A DNA stretch of 49,951 bases from Streptomyces barkulensis (GTDB lineage: Bacteria > Actinomycetota > Actinomycetes > Streptomycetales > Streptomycetaceae): NCBI RefSeq assembly GCF_002843305.1, contig NZ_PGSG01000117.1, forward strand, positions 1-49,951, given 5' to 3'. The notes beneath the pieces are model-generated. The model was not told the DNA's origin. It did no database searches and saw only the letters and a program-made list of their open reading frames with translations. Both the position numbers and the translations under genes were made by a program. This document shows positions 7,485 to 15,843 of the stretch, in pieces (position 1 is the first letter of the stretch; every line of letters begins with the position of its first letter).

Positions 7485-8726
7485 TCAGCCCTCCGCCAGG
7501 GACAGGGAGAGCGGGCCGGCGTCCAGTTCGGACAGCACCCCGGCGAGGTCCACCGCGTTGCTCTCCGGCCCCCGGCACATGGCCAGGCAGACCGGCCCCC
7601 GGCTGCCGCCCATGCGGCGCACGAAGGGGGTGAGGACCGCCTTGGGGCCGATCTCGACGACATGGGTCGGGGCCTGCTGGGCGAGCAGCTGCCGGGCCGC
7701 GTCGGCGAACCGCACCGTGGAGGTGATCTGGAGGGACCAGTAGGGGGAGTAGAGCGGCTCGCCCGTGTAGCCGCCCCGCACCGTGGAGTAGAACGGCACC
7801 CTCGGCGCGCCGCCGGGCAGCCTCCGGGCCACCTGCTCGAAGCGCGGCAGGACCGGCGCCATCAGCGGGGAGTGGAAGGCGTGCGTGACCTTCAGCGGGG
7901 TGGCGGCGATGCCGCGCGCGGCCAGCTTCTCCTGGATCCGCTCCAGACCGGCGATCTCCCCGGACAGCACGGTGGCCTTCGCCGCGTTGACCGCCCCGAT
8001 GCTCACCCCGGGCTCGCAGGACAGCAGCTCGGCGGCCTCGTAGGCGGGGGCACAGGTGGCCGTCATCCCGCCGCCGGAGGGCAGGTACTGCATGAACGCC
8101 CCTCTTAAGGAGACCAGTTGGGCCGCCGACTCCAGTGTCAGCGCCCCGGCGACGGTGGCGGCGGCGAACTCCCCGATGCCGTGGCCCAGCACCGCCACCG
8201 GGCACACCCCCGACTCCTCCAGCGTGCGGGCCAGGGCGTACTCGACGGCGAACAGGGCGGGCTGGGCGAACGCCGTCTGGTGGATCCGCGCGTCCCCGCT
8301 GAGGATCAGGTCGACGACCGACAGGCCGGTGTAGGGCAGCAGCGCGTCGGCCGCCGCGTCCAGATGCGCGCGGTACCCCGTGGAGTGCAGGTACAGACCG
8401 GCGGTCATACCGGGATGCTGGGAGCCCTGCCCGGTGAAGACGAACGCCGCGCGCACCCGGCCGTCCCCGCCGGGCCGGGGGTCCCGCAGCGCCAGATACC
8501 GCGCCAGGGCGCGCACGGTCGGGTACGCCCAGACGTCGGTGGGGTCGATCAGCGGGCCGTACTTCTCCTCGATGTCGCCGTAGAGGCTGAGCGCGGCCAC
8601 GGAGTCCAGGCCGTGCTCGGCGAACGACACGGCCTCCTCCACCGGCCGGCCGAGGTAGTGGGCCAGGCGTTCGGTCAGCCAGTCGGCGTACGCCTGCTCG
8701 CGCACCCGGCGGGGGGGTACGGACAT
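7485..8726 (-). CDS. ACP-acyltransferase fusion; AT catalytic Ser replaced by Gly
   Basis: The 413-aa protein joins an acyl carrier domain (residues 1-85, EHGLDSVAAL, phosphopantetheine Ser42) to an FabD-like acyltransferase (93-400: FVFTGQGSQHPGM, HAFHSPLM, EIGPKAVL). The AT nucleophile motif GHSxGE reads GHGIGE, so residue 183 is Gly, while the catalytic His of HAFHS is kept. The AT should therefore not form an acyl-Ser intermediate; a binding or docking role for the ACP-bound acyl group is an inference. HAFH is usual in malonyl-type ATs. A bldA-dependent TTA codon (Leu207, bases 8106-8108) is followed by a rare AGA. It sits in one operon with FAAL, dehydrogenase and PPTase. The start at 8726 follows AAGGAG. 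Confidence 0.9.
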   Translation of the reverse strand: MSVPPRRVREQAYADWLTERLAHYLGRPVEEAVSFAEHGLDSVAALSLYGDIEEKYGPLIDPTDVWAYPTVRALARYLALRDPRPGGDGRVRAAFVFTGQGSQHPGMTAGLYLHSTGYRAHLDAAADALLPYTGLSVVDLILSGDARIHQTAFAQPALFAVEYALARTLEESGVCPVAVLGHGIGEFAAATVAGALTLESAAQLVSLRGAFMQYLPSGGGMTATCAPAYEAAELLSCEPGVSIGAVNAAKATVLSGEIAGLERIQEKLAARGIAATPLKVTHAFHSPLMAPVLPRFEQVARRLPGGAPRVPFYSTVRGGYTGEPLYSPYWSLQITSTVRFADAARQLLAQQAPTHVVEIGPKAVLTPFVRRMGGSRGPVCLAMCRGPESNAVDLAGVLSELDAGPLSLSLAEG

Positions 8727-8773
8727 CTCGCGCTCCTTATTCAGCGATTCGAAGGGGGGCGGTGCGGGGGCGG

Positions 8774-10501
8774 TCAGGCCAGACCCGTGCCGTAGAGGTC
8801 GTAGCTGCGCCGTCCGTGCAGCCGTGCCAGGACCTCGGCGAGCACCCGGCTCTCGCATGCGGCCGGCCGCTCCGGGAGCGGCAGCCCCAGCCGCCGGCAC
8901 AGGCGGTAGAGGGCCGCGGTGGGCCAGGCGGGGTCGGCGAGGAAGGCTCCGGCCGCGCCGCCGGACCGCTGCTCCCGCCACACGCCCAGGCAGGCGGCCG
9001 CGGCCAGCACCAGGGCGTACCGGTCGGCCAGCGCGAAGCTGCGCGGATCCACCAGGGCCGCGCGGTCGTCCGCCCCGATCCCGGCGAACGCCGTGCGCAG
9101 CTCGCCCAGTTCGGCGACCAGGGCGCGGGTGAGCGCGCCGAGCGCCCCCCGGTCCCCCGGGGCCTCCCCGGGCAGGCCGTCGGAGCCCAGCAGGCCGTCG
9201 GTGGCCACCAGGGTCGCGGCGAGCGGATCGCTGTCGCCCAGCAGGGCGGGCCCGGCCGGATCCAGCGGCGGCAGGTCCCCGTGGGGCCGGAACAGCGCGG
9301 CGGGCGCCTCGGCGTCGTTGAACCACACGTGCCGCGCGAAGAAGGGCAGCTGGGGCAGGAGGCTGACCTGGCGGCCCGCGCTGCCCGCATGGCCCAGCGA
9401 GGTGACGGGCAGATCGCGCAGCTGCTTGGCGAACATCGCGTACGCGCCGTCCCGGGCGAGGCTCTCCTCGCCCAGGACGGCGGACATCTCGTCCATCGAC
9501 TCCGCGACGATCTTCGGGGCCAGATAGGCGGCCGCGGCGGCGTACGCGCTGGTCTGCCGGGGCATCAGATGCAGTCCCCGGGTGGCCACCAGGGCCAGGC
9601 AGTCGCTCAGCAGCAGGTCGAGGAAGGCGCCGGTGAGGACGTCGCGCACATGCTGGACGTCCAGCGGGGAGCGCCCCGCGGCCCGGCGGCGGACCGCGAA
9701 CCGGGTCACCGTGCGCAGCGCGGTGTCCGCCCCGGCCAGCACGATGGACGGGATCAGGCCCCGGATGAGCAGCGAGGAGCGCAGGGACAGCTCGTAGCCG
9801 CCGCCGGCCTCGCCGACCAGCGCCCCGCCCGGCACCGGGCAGTCGGTGGCCCGCAGCCCGCCGAACTCGGCGCTGCGCATCCCGTTGGTGGGACGCCTGG
9901 CGAGGTCGGTCAGCCGGCCCTCGGGCAGCCCGGCCCGGTCCAGCAGCAGCACCGAGTGGCTGCGTCCGCCACCGCCCTCGCCGGTGCGGGCGAAGACGAC
10001 GAGTCCGGTGGCCCGCGAGGCGTTGGCGATCACCGACTTGCTGCCGTTCAGCAGGAACCCGCCGCCGGCGGGCCGGGCGGTGAACTCCTCGCGGACGAAG
10101 TCGTTGCCGTGCGCCACCTCGTGCCGTGCCACGGCGACGCGGCGGCCCTGGAGCAGATGCCCGGCCACCTCGGCCCGCTGCCCGGCACTGCCCCCGATCC
10201 AGACGGGTGCGGCGGCGAAGAAGCAGTTGAGCCCGTGGCCGAAGCCGAGCGAGGCGTCCCGGCGGAAGACCGGCCGCAGCACCCGGCCCAGACCGTCCAT
10301 CCGCGACAGTCCGCCGCCCAGCTCCGCGGGCACGAACTCGGCGTTGAAGCGGTGGGCGTCGAGGACCTCCTCCGCGCCGGCGGGCACCCGGCCCGCCGCG
10401 TCGGCGGCCAGGATCGCGTCCTGGCCCAGCGGGTTGGCCGGATCGTCCAGCGGACCGAAGGCGCGCTCCAGCGCGTCGGCGCGGTCCCCGTACGCCCCCA
10501 T
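8774..10501 (-). CDS. Acyl-CoA/acyl-ACP dehydrogenase, long form
   Basis: This FAD-dependent enzyme probably introduces an alpha,beta double bond into the acyl group loaded by the adjacent FAAL. It is 575 aa, against about 380 for ordinary members, with a C-terminal extension of around 190 residues. Recognisable parts are the N-terminal helical domain (FVPAELGGGLSRMDGLGRV), the beta domain (GGGFLLNGSKSVIANASRATGLVVFAR) and the C-terminal helical domain with the flavin-binding region (HAGSAGRQVSLLPQ). The start ATG shares its A with the FAAL stop TGA (TGATG), so it is coupled. FAAL, dehydrogenase and carrier protein side by side recall desaturation of carrier-bound fatty acids. Confidence 0.9.
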   Translation of the reverse strand: MGAYGDRADALERAFGPLDDPANPLGQDAILAADAAGRVPAGAEEVLDAHRFNAEFVPAELGGGLSRMDGLGRVLRPVFRRDASLGFGHGLNCFFAAAPVWIGGSAGQRAEVAGHLLQGRRVAVARHEVAHGNDFVREEFTARPAGGGFLLNGSKSVIANASRATGLVVFARTGEGGGGRSHSVLLLDRAGLPEGRLTDLARRPTNGMRSAEFGGLRATDCPVPGGALVGEAGGGYELSLRSSLLIRGLIPSIVLAGADTALRTVTRFAVRRRAAGRSPLDVQHVRDVLTGAFLDLLLSDCLALVATRGLHLMPRQTSAYAAAAAYLAPKIVAESMDEMSAVLGEESLARDGAYAMFAKQLRDLPVTSLGHAGSAGRQVSLLPQLPFFARHVWFNDAEAPAALFRPHGDLPPLDPAGPALLGDSDPLAATLVATDGLLGSDGLPGEAPGDRGALGALTRALVAELGELRTAFAGIGADDRAALVDPRSFALADRYALVLAAAACLGVWREQRSGGAAGAFLADPAWPTAALYRLCRRLGLPLPERPAACESRVLAEVLARLHGRRSYDLYGTGLA

Positions 10502-12255
10502 CACCGTGCCCCGGCCGTCATCAGTTCCCTGACCTCGGGAAGGATCTCCTCGTGCAGCGGCCGCAGCTCGCCGCGGAGGAACAGACCGCGCATCGCGGCG
10601 CGCTCCACCTTGCCGCTGGTGGTGCGGCGCACCGTGCCGGGGCGCACCAGCAGCACCCCGCCGGGCCGCACCTCGAACTCCTCGGTCAGGCGGTTGCCCA
10701 CCGCCGCGGTCAGCGCGGCCAGGTCGATGTCGTACCGGCCGCGGGCGCGCAGCTCCTGGACGACGACGATCCGGTCCCGTTCGCCGGGCACCGCGAACGC
10801 GGTGGCGGCCCCGAACAGCGAGCTGACCCGCTGCACCGTGCGCTCCAGGTCCTGCGGGTAGATGTTGCGGCCGGCCACCACGATCATGTCCTTGAGGCGG
10901 CCGGTGACGTACAGCTCGCCGCCCACGACGGCGCCCAGGTCCCCGGTGCGCAGGTGGCCGCCGTCCCCGTCGGCGGTGCGTCCGTCGAAGGCCAGTGCGG
11001 TCTCCGCCGGGCGGCCCCAGTAGCCGCGGGCGACACCGGGGCCGCGCAGCCAGATCTCCCCGATGCGGCCCTCGGGCAGCACCTCGCCGCCGACGGGCTC
11101 CACGACGCGCACCTCGCCGTCGGCGGCGGGGCCGCAGGAGACCAGGGTGCGCCGCGCGGCGCCGGAGGCCGGCTCGCGCAGTTCGTGGCGCTCCAGCGCG
11201 GCGGCGTCCACCACCAGCCGCGCGGGATCCCCGCCGGGCCCGCGCACGGCGCCGGTCACCAGCAGGGTGGCCTCGGCCAGCCCGTAGCAGGGGGTGAGCG
11301 CTCCGGGCCGCAGCCCGGCCGCGGCGAACCGCTCGGTGAAGGCGCGCAGGGTCCGGTCGCACACCGGCTCGCCGCCGCTGACGGCGACCTCCCAGCCGGA
11401 CAGGTCCAGGCCCGCGAGCTGCTCGTCGGTGATCCGGCGCAGGCACAGCTCGTACGCGAAGTCCGGGGCGCCGCTGACGCGCACGCCGTACCGGGAGATC
11501 GCCTCCAGCCAGCGGACCGGCCGCTTGACGAAGGCGGTGGGGGACAGCAGAACGGCGGTGCCGCCCAGCCACAGCGGGTGCAGGAGCTGGCCCACGAGCC
11601 CCATGTCGTGGTGGAAGGGCAGCCAGCCGCCCAGCCGGTCGCCGGGCCGGGTGCCCAGGGCACGGCCGATCGCCGCCTGGTTGGCCAGGACGTTGCCGTG
11701 GGTGACCACCACGCCGCGGGGGTCGCGGGTGGAGCCGGAGGTGTACTGGAGGAAGGCCACGGAATCGGGTCCGAGGTCGGGCCGGTGCCACGGCCCCGCC
11801 CCGGGGACGGCGTCCGCCGGCAGGCAGGCGACGTCCCCGTACCCGGCGCCGGCCAGCAGCCGCGAGACCTCGGGGGCGTCGGCGGAGTCGGTCAGGGCGA
11901 ACCGCACGGCGGCGTCCTTGACGATGCCGGTCACCCGTTCCTCGTGGTGGCGGCGGCCGCCCGCGGGCGGCACGGGGACGGCGACGGCCCCCGCGTACAG
12001 GCAGGCCACCAGGCTGACGGCGAACAGCCGCCGGCAGGACTGCAGGACCAGCACCCGCTCGCCCCGCGCGCCGTGCTCCTGGAGCCAGCCGGCCAGCTTC
12101 CTGGCCTCGTGGTCCAGCTCCCCGTAGGAGACGGTCTCGGCGGTCTGCTCGCCGCCGGGACCACCGGCCTCGCCCAGCAGGACGAGCGCCGCCCGCCCGG
12201 GCGTCTCCCGGACCCTGGACAGAATGAGATCGGTGAAGCTCCGGTAACCGTTCAT
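10501..12255 (-). CDS. Fatty-acyl-AMP ligase (FAAL)
   Basis: This adenylating enzyme activates a carboxylic acid with ATP and passes the acyl group to a carrier protein, most simply the ACP domain encoded two genes downstream. The 584-aa product has the P-loop YTSGSTRDPRGV near 171, the FAAL-typical LPFHHDMGLVGQLLHPLW, PCYGLAEATLLVTG, the YRTGDL-like HLRTGDLGAV and VTGRLKDMIVVAGRNIYPQDLE. These match FAALs more closely than CoA ligases. The ATG at 12255 follows GGGGGAGG. It heads the cassette FAAL, dehydrogenase, ACP-AT, PPTase. The acid substrate is unknown. Confidence 0.93.
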   Translation of the reverse strand: MNGYRSFTDLILSRVRETPGRAALVLLGEAGGPGGEQTAETVSYGELDHEARKLAGWLQEHGARGERVLVLQSCRRLFAVSLVACLYAGAVAVPVPPAGGRRHHEERVTGIVKDAAVRFALTDSADAPEVSRLLAGAGYGDVACLPADAVPGAGPWHRPDLGPDSVAFLQYTSGSTRDPRGVVVTHGNVLANQAAIGRALGTRPGDRLGGWLPFHHDMGLVGQLLHPLWLGGTAVLLSPTAFVKRPVRWLEAISRYGVRVSGAPDFAYELCLRRITDEQLAGLDLSGWEVAVSGGEPVCDRTLRAFTERFAAAGLRPGALTPCYGLAEATLLVTGAVRGPGGDPARLVVDAAALERHELREPASGAARRTLVSCGPAADGEVRVVEPVGGEVLPEGRIGEIWLRGPGVARGYWGRPAETALAFDGRTADGDGGHLRTGDLGAVVGGELYVTGRLKDMIVVAGRNIYPQDLERTVQRVSSLFGAATAFAVPGERDRIVVVQELRARGRYDIDLAALTAAVGNRLTEEFEVRPGGVLLVRPGTVRRTTSGKVERAAMRGLFLRGELRPLHEEILPEVRELMTAGAR

Positions 12256-12325
12256 CGCCTCCCCCTCGCGTGCCGTCGTGGCCGCCGTGCCCGCGGCACC
12301 GGCCCGTGTGACTTCTCCGGGAAGG

Positions 12326-12354
12326 TACGAACGTCCTCTCGAACCGGACTCGAC
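12326..12354 (-). promoter_or_regulatory. Possible SARP box upstream of the FAAL operon
   Basis: Read on the minus strand, TCGAG occurs twice exactly 11 bp apart (within 12339-12353), and a further TTCGT follows about 11 bp later. Direct repeats of TCGAGxx spaced by 11 or 22 bp are the known recognition pattern of SARP activators such as DnrI. The position, about 85-100 bp upstream of the FAAL start, fits an operator. Assignment to the SARP at 659-1453 is an inference. Confidence 0.4.
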
Positions 12355-12401
12355 ATCCCCCGGACCGCCGGGCGCACCCGGTCCGCCGGGCCGGCTCCCC
12401 G

Positions 12402-12647
12402 TCATGCCCGCGACCATGCCGTGGGCGGGCGGTAGCCGGTCCGCCCGGCCGGCCAGCCGGCGCGGTCCGCGGACGCCTCCGGGTCGCCGGCGTCCGCCGC
12501 GGCGTCCGGCTCTCCCGGGCCGCCCGCGTCCGCGGGGGTCCGGTGGGCCGACAGCGCCAGCAGTACGGCGGTGACGGCGGCCAGCTCTCCCGCGTCGGGG
12601 TTCCCCCGTACGACGGTCAGCAGGGCCTGTGGTGTGTCGTTGGCCAT
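12402..12647 (-). CDS. Acyl-CoA carboxylase epsilon subunit
   Basis: This 81-aa protein matches the small epsilon subunits that stabilise actinobacterial acyl-CoA carboxylases. The signature LLTVVRGNPDAGELAAVTAVL lies at 9-29 and the conserved aromatic tail (GYRPPTAW) at the end, with an acidic, Ala/Asp-rich linker between. It is separated from the beta gene at the left edge by nearly 12 kb, while the second epsilon (48376-48645) sits directly beside its beta gene. It lies between the ABM gene and the FAAL gene in the same direction. Confidence 0.85.
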   Translation of the reverse strand: MANDTPQALLTVVRGNPDAGELAAVTAVLLALSAHRTPADAGGPGEPDAAADAGDPEASADRAGWPAGRTGYRPPTAWSRA

Positions 12648-12712
12648 GCGGGCAGGGTGCGCCCCGCGGCTCGAGGGGCGCTCGCGGGGCGGACGCGGCC
12701 GGAACGGACGCG

Positions 12713-12734
12713 GCCGGGCCCCCAAGGGCCCGGC
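12713..12734 (-). terminator. GC-rich hairpin after the ABM gene
   Basis: GCCGGGCCC at 12713-12721 pairs perfectly with GGGCCCGGC at 12726-12734 around a 4-nt loop. It lies 23 bp past the ABM gene stop and before the epsilon gene, and may end or attenuate that transcript. There is no T-tract. Confidence 0.45.
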
Positions 12735-12756
12735 CCGTCGTGCCCGGCGGCCGTGT

Positions 12757-13389
12757 TCAGTCCGCGAGCCCCCGCTCGTAGGCGATGTGCCGGGTGCGCT
12801 CGGCGCGGAAGCGCGCCACCCGGCCCAGCCCGCCGTACGCCCCGGCGCGCTCGGCGTCGGCCAGGGCCCGGTCGCAGGCCCCGGTGTCGGCCCACCACGC
12901 CATGCCCAGGTACCGCTGCGGCCGGAAGGTCGAGCGCAGCAGGTCGAAGCCGCCGAAGCCGCCGGTGCCGGCCAGGAACCTGGACAGCTCACGGGCCTCC
13001 TTCTCGAACTCCCGCACCCCGCCCAGCACGGTGCACGGCAGCAGCACCACGTTGTCGTGCCCGGGCAGCGCGTTGCGCACCAGCAGGCGGTCGACGCTGA
13101 CCGCCTGGTCGGCCTCGGTGTCCACCATGGGCTCCAGGCACCGCACGTGTTCGAGGAACGTCTCGGTGTGCACGGTCTCGATGAAGCCCTCCAGACTCCG
13201 CCAGTGCCCCACGTGGACGTAGGAGGCCGGGGAGTCCAGCAGCCGCACGGTCACCAGATAGGAGAAGTCCCGCCGGCCGCGCAGGTACTGGGAGTGCTCC
13301 CGGAACTCCTGCTCGAACCGGCGCGGGTCCCCCTTGACGGTGAACCGGTGGACTGTGGTCAGCGGACTGCTGAGGTCACGGTCGGTCAT
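12757..13389 (-). CDS. Tandem antibiotic-biosynthesis monooxygenase (ABM) protein
   Basis: The 210-aa protein contains two ferredoxin-like ABM repeats. The first is at ~10-105 (TVHRFTVKGDPRRFEQEFREHS, YVHVGHWRSLEGFIETVHTE) and the second at ~115-205 (NVVLLPCTVLGGVREFEKEARELSRFL, YLGMAWWADTGACDRAL). Members act on aromatic polyketides as cofactor-free quinone-forming oxygenases (ActVA-Orf6/TcmH type) or as cyclases. The 14-bp overlap with the upstream aromatase/cyclase gene indicates coupling and supports a role in tailoring the aromatic core. The ATG at 13389 was chosen because the domain begins within ten residues. Confidence 0.85.
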   Translation of the reverse strand: MTDRDLSSPLTTVHRFTVKGDPRRFEQEFREHSQYLRGRRDFSYLVTVRLLDSPASYVHVGHWRSLEGFIETVHTETFLEHVRCLEPMVDTEADQAVSVDRLLVRNALPGHDNVVLLPCTVLGGVREFEKEARELSRFLAGTGGFGGFDLLRSTFRPQRYLGMAWWADTGACDRALADAERAGAYGGLGRVARFRAERTRHIAYERGLAD

Positions 13390-14440
13390 GGAGGTCCTCC
13401 GCGAACCGCTTGGCGTGCCGGAGGGTGGTGGTGCTGTTGGCGCCCAGGGCCTGCCGGACCTTGGTGCGCGCCTCGGCGAGCGTGGCGTCGGGGCCCAGCA
13501 GCTGCCGCACCCCCTCGGGGTCGAGGGTGACGGTGTGCCAGGAGGTGGCGCGCACGCCCTTTCCATGGGGCTCGATCTCCCAGCGGCCGGTGTGCCCGCT
13601 CATCACCACCGGTACCCGCAGCTGCTTGTAGACGATGACGGACCGGTCGGGGAAGCACACCCGCACGGACATGGTGTTGTGCAGGGAGCCGTCCGGGCTG
13701 CGGGTGTCCATGTCCATGCGCTGGACGGTGGAGCCGCCGCCGTCGGAGGGGGACTCCTCCAGGCCGATGCGGGCGACGTGGGGCAGACGCTCGGGCCACA
13801 GGTCGGCGCGGTCGAGGAAGGCGAAGACGTCCTCGGCCGAGCCGGTGATGTCCACCGAGTCGCTGAAGGTGAAGCGCAGCCCGCCGTCCTCCGCTCCCGT
13901 CCGCCCGCCGTCCTCCCGCGCGCCGCCGCTGCGCTCGGCGGCGTTCCTCAGGGCCGTCAGCTCGGCGCGGCTGTTGCGGTCCACGGCCCGCTCGATCAGC
14001 TCGACCGCCGCCGGGTCGTCGTCCACGGCGGTGTAGTCGTGCAGCAGGACGACGCGGCTGCCGCCGTCGTCGTTGGGCTCCACCAGCCACTTCCCGCCCA
14101 TCGACGCCACCGGGTGCGCGGAGGCCACCTGGCGGAAGGAGACGGTGCGGGCGCGGCTGTCGAGGATGCGGTGCGAGGTCCACGAGCGGACCTGGTCGTT
14201 GGCCGTGGCCCAGATCCGCAGGAGCTGCTCGTCGGCGTGCTCCTCCAGCACCTCGACGTGGATGGTGGGGCCGAAGACCTGCGGCCAGGCCGAGACGTCG
14301 GCGACCAGGCCGTAGACGGTGTCCGCGGGCGCGTCGACGACGACGGCGTGCTCCGTGACATGGGTCCGGGCGGTCCCGGTGGCCCCGGCGGTCCCGGTTC
14401 CGGCGGCTTCGGCGACGGCGGTGGCGGTGTTCGGCACCAT
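13376..14440 (-). CDS. Didomain aromatase/cyclase of aromatic polyketide synthesis
   Basis: This 354-aa protein has two START/Bet v1-like helix-grip domains, ~25-165 (HAVVVDAPADTVYGLVADVSAWPQVFGPT) and ~185-345 (FTFSDSVDITGSAEDVFAFLDRADLWPERLPHV). Such didomain aromatase/cyclases catalyse the first-ring cyclisation and aromatisation of poly-beta-ketone chains bound to an ACP in type II PKS systems. The presence of Pro/Gly-rich N-terminal ~25 residues is a linker only. This is the strongest pointer in the window to a type II aromatic polyketide, although no ketosynthase pair is present here. The ATG at 14440 follows AAGGGAAG. Confidence 0.93.
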   Translation of the reverse strand: MVPNTATAVAEAAGTGTAGATGTARTHVTEHAVVVDAPADTVYGLVADVSAWPQVFGPTIHVEVLEEHADEQLLRIWATANDQVRSWTSHRILDSRARTVSFRQVASAHPVASMGGKWLVEPNDDGGSRVVLLHDYTAVDDDPAAVELIERAVDRNSRAELTALRNAAERSGGAREDGGRTGAEDGGLRFTFSDSVDITGSAEDVFAFLDRADLWPERLPHVARIGLEESPSDGGGSTVQRMDMDTRSPDGSLHNTMSVRVCFPDRSVIVYKQLRVPVVMSGHTGRWEIEPHGKGVRATSWHTVTLDPEGVRQLLGPDATLAEARTKVRQALGANSTTTLRHAKRFAEDLHDRP

Positions 14441-14752
14441 GGCGGATCTTCCCTTCGGGTCGCGCCGCTCACACGGCGCCTGTGTCAGATTGGCAGGGTG
14501 CGCTCGAGCAGGGCTGGAGCGCCGGAGGAGGGATGTTCGAGCCCGCCCGGCGGACCGCCGGGCGGGGGTCGTGGGCCGGGCGGCGCCGGCCCGCCGTGTT
14601 CGGGGGGTTCGGGGGGTTCGGGGGGTTCGGGGTTCAGCGCCGCCGTGCCCGGGCGGCGTGCCCGGGCGGTGTGCTCGGGCGGTGTGCTCGGGCGGTGTGC
14701 TCAGGCGGTGTGCTCAGGCGGTGTGCTCAGGCGGTGTGCTCAGGCGGTGTGC
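14441..14752. other. 312-bp spacer holding two tandem-repeat arrays
   Basis: No gene was recognised between the KASIII stop and the aromatase start. The spacer holds the 9-bp and 13-bp arrays described separately and otherwise GC-rich sequence without a clear promoter. Confidence 0.7.
14599..14635. repeat. 9-bp tandem repeat TTCGGGGGG
   Basis: Three complete copies of TTCGGGGGG (14599-14625) are followed by a shortened TTCGGGG and TTC. The G-tracts could form quadruplex-like structures, which is an inference from composition. Confidence 0.85.
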
Positions 14753-14760
14753 TCAGGCGC
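14648..14760. repeat. 13-bp minisatellite overlapping the KASIII stop
   Basis: Eight full copies plus a partial ninth of a 13-bp unit. Plus-strand versions change stepwise: CCCGGGCGGCGTG, CCCGGGCGGTGTG, CTCGGGCGGTGTG (twice), then CTCAGGCGGTGTG (four times). The copy at the gene end contains the KASIII stop codon (14753-14755), and the array spreads downstream from it. The ordered variants suggest stepwise expansion by slippage. Confidence 0.95.
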
Positions 14761-15790
14761 CGTGCGCCCACTCGGGGCGGTCCAGGATCTCCACGACCGC
14801 CGAGCCCCAGCTGTAGCCGGCCCCGACGCCGACCAGCAGGCAGTTGTCGCCGGGCCGCGCCCGGCCGGAGACGACCAGGTGGTCCAGGCTCGCGAACTGG
14901 TCGCCCGCGCCCAGGTGCCCGACCGTGCGGCTCCACTCCCAGGCCGTGCGGGCCGGGTCGATGCCGAACGGCTGGTAGTAGATGGACTGCAGCCGGCGCC
15001 GCCCGAAGTGCGGCAGCACCACCCAGTCCACCTCGCCCAGTTCCAGGTCGGCGTCGGCCAGCGCCTGCTTGAGCACGGTCTGCTGCCCGGCGTGGGCTCG
15101 GGTGACGGCGTACGACATGCCCACCCGGGCCACGAAGGAGCGCTTGGCCTCCTCGAAGTCCACCGGGACGCGGTGCGAGAAGGGCGCCCGTCCGAACGGC
15201 TCGTCGCCCCGGTGCAGGGGTTCCAGCTCGGGGTCGGCGAGCATCGCCAGGGAACGCAGCCGGGCGTAACCGCCGCGCCGGGAGAGCACCAGCGCGGTGG
15301 CTCCGTCGGCGTACGGGGTGCCCGGGTCGGTGTGCCAGCGGTCGATGCCGGGTTCGCAGAACCGGTCGGCGGTGGTCAGCAGCGCGTCGTGGCGCCCGGG
15401 GACGGCCGTGAGGTAGGAGTGGGCCAGATCCAGGGCGGCCATGCCGCCGTTGGACATCTGCCGGATCTCGATGGCCGGACAGCTGTTGCCGAGCGTCTCG
15501 CGCTGTACGTAGGAGGCCACGGGCCACAGGTCCTGGCCCTGGTGGTAGGTGTCGGCGTGCAGGATCAGATCGGTGTCGCCGCCGCTGCCGCCCGCCCTGC
15601 CCAGGGCGGTGCGGGCGGCGTGCACGGCCATCTCGGCTGCGGACTCGTCCGGCGAGTACGCCACCGAGACCATGCCGGTGGCCGACGCCACCCGCTCCGG
15701 GCAGGCGCCCGACGCCACCGCGTCGGCCACCGGCAGGGACGAGGGGAGCCGCACCCCGGTCCCCCGTATGTAGATGTCTTCCACTCGCAC
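14753..15790 (-). CDS. DpsC/CerJ-like KASIII acyltransferase with Ser nucleophile
   Basis: The 345-aa protein has the KASIII thiolase fold, but the active-site Cys is replaced: the motif reads RQMSNGGMAAL with Ser113. The partner residues H261 (VVLPHFGRRR) and the GHLGAGD motif (D297) are kept. DpsC, which uses a Ser nucleophile, selects the propionyl starter in daunorubicin synthesis, and CerJ/ChlB3-type relatives move acyl groups onto other acceptors. The enzyme here probably selects a starter or transfers an acyl unit rather than performing ordinary condensation. GTG at 15790 was chosen as it follows GGGGAG by six bases; a second GTG lies two codons on. Its neighbour is citramalate synthase, 53 bp upstream. 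Confidence 0.9.
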   Translation of the reverse strand: MRVEDIYIRGTGVRLPSSLPVADAVASGACPERVASATGMVSVAYSPDESAAEMAVHAARTALGRAGGSGGDTDLILHADTYHQGQDLWPVASYVQRETLGNSCPAIEIRQMSNGGMAALDLAHSYLTAVPGRHDALLTTADRFCEPGIDRWHTDPGTPYADGATALVLSRRGGYARLRSLAMLADPELEPLHRGDEPFGRAPFSHRVPVDFEEAKRSFVARVGMSYAVTRAHAGQQTVLKQALADADLELGEVDWVVLPHFGRRRLQSIYYQPFGIDPARTAWEWSRTVGHLGAGDQFASLDHLVVSGRARPGDNCLLVGVGAGYSWGSAVVEILDRPEWAHGA

Positions 15791-15843
15791 GGTCCACTCC
15801 CCATCTCGTCCGGGTGTCGTCGGTGCCGTCCGGGACGGCGCGG

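Noticed and set aside
14648..14760. CRISPR array
   Set aside because: The units are 13 bp and contiguous without spacers, and no cas genes are nearby.
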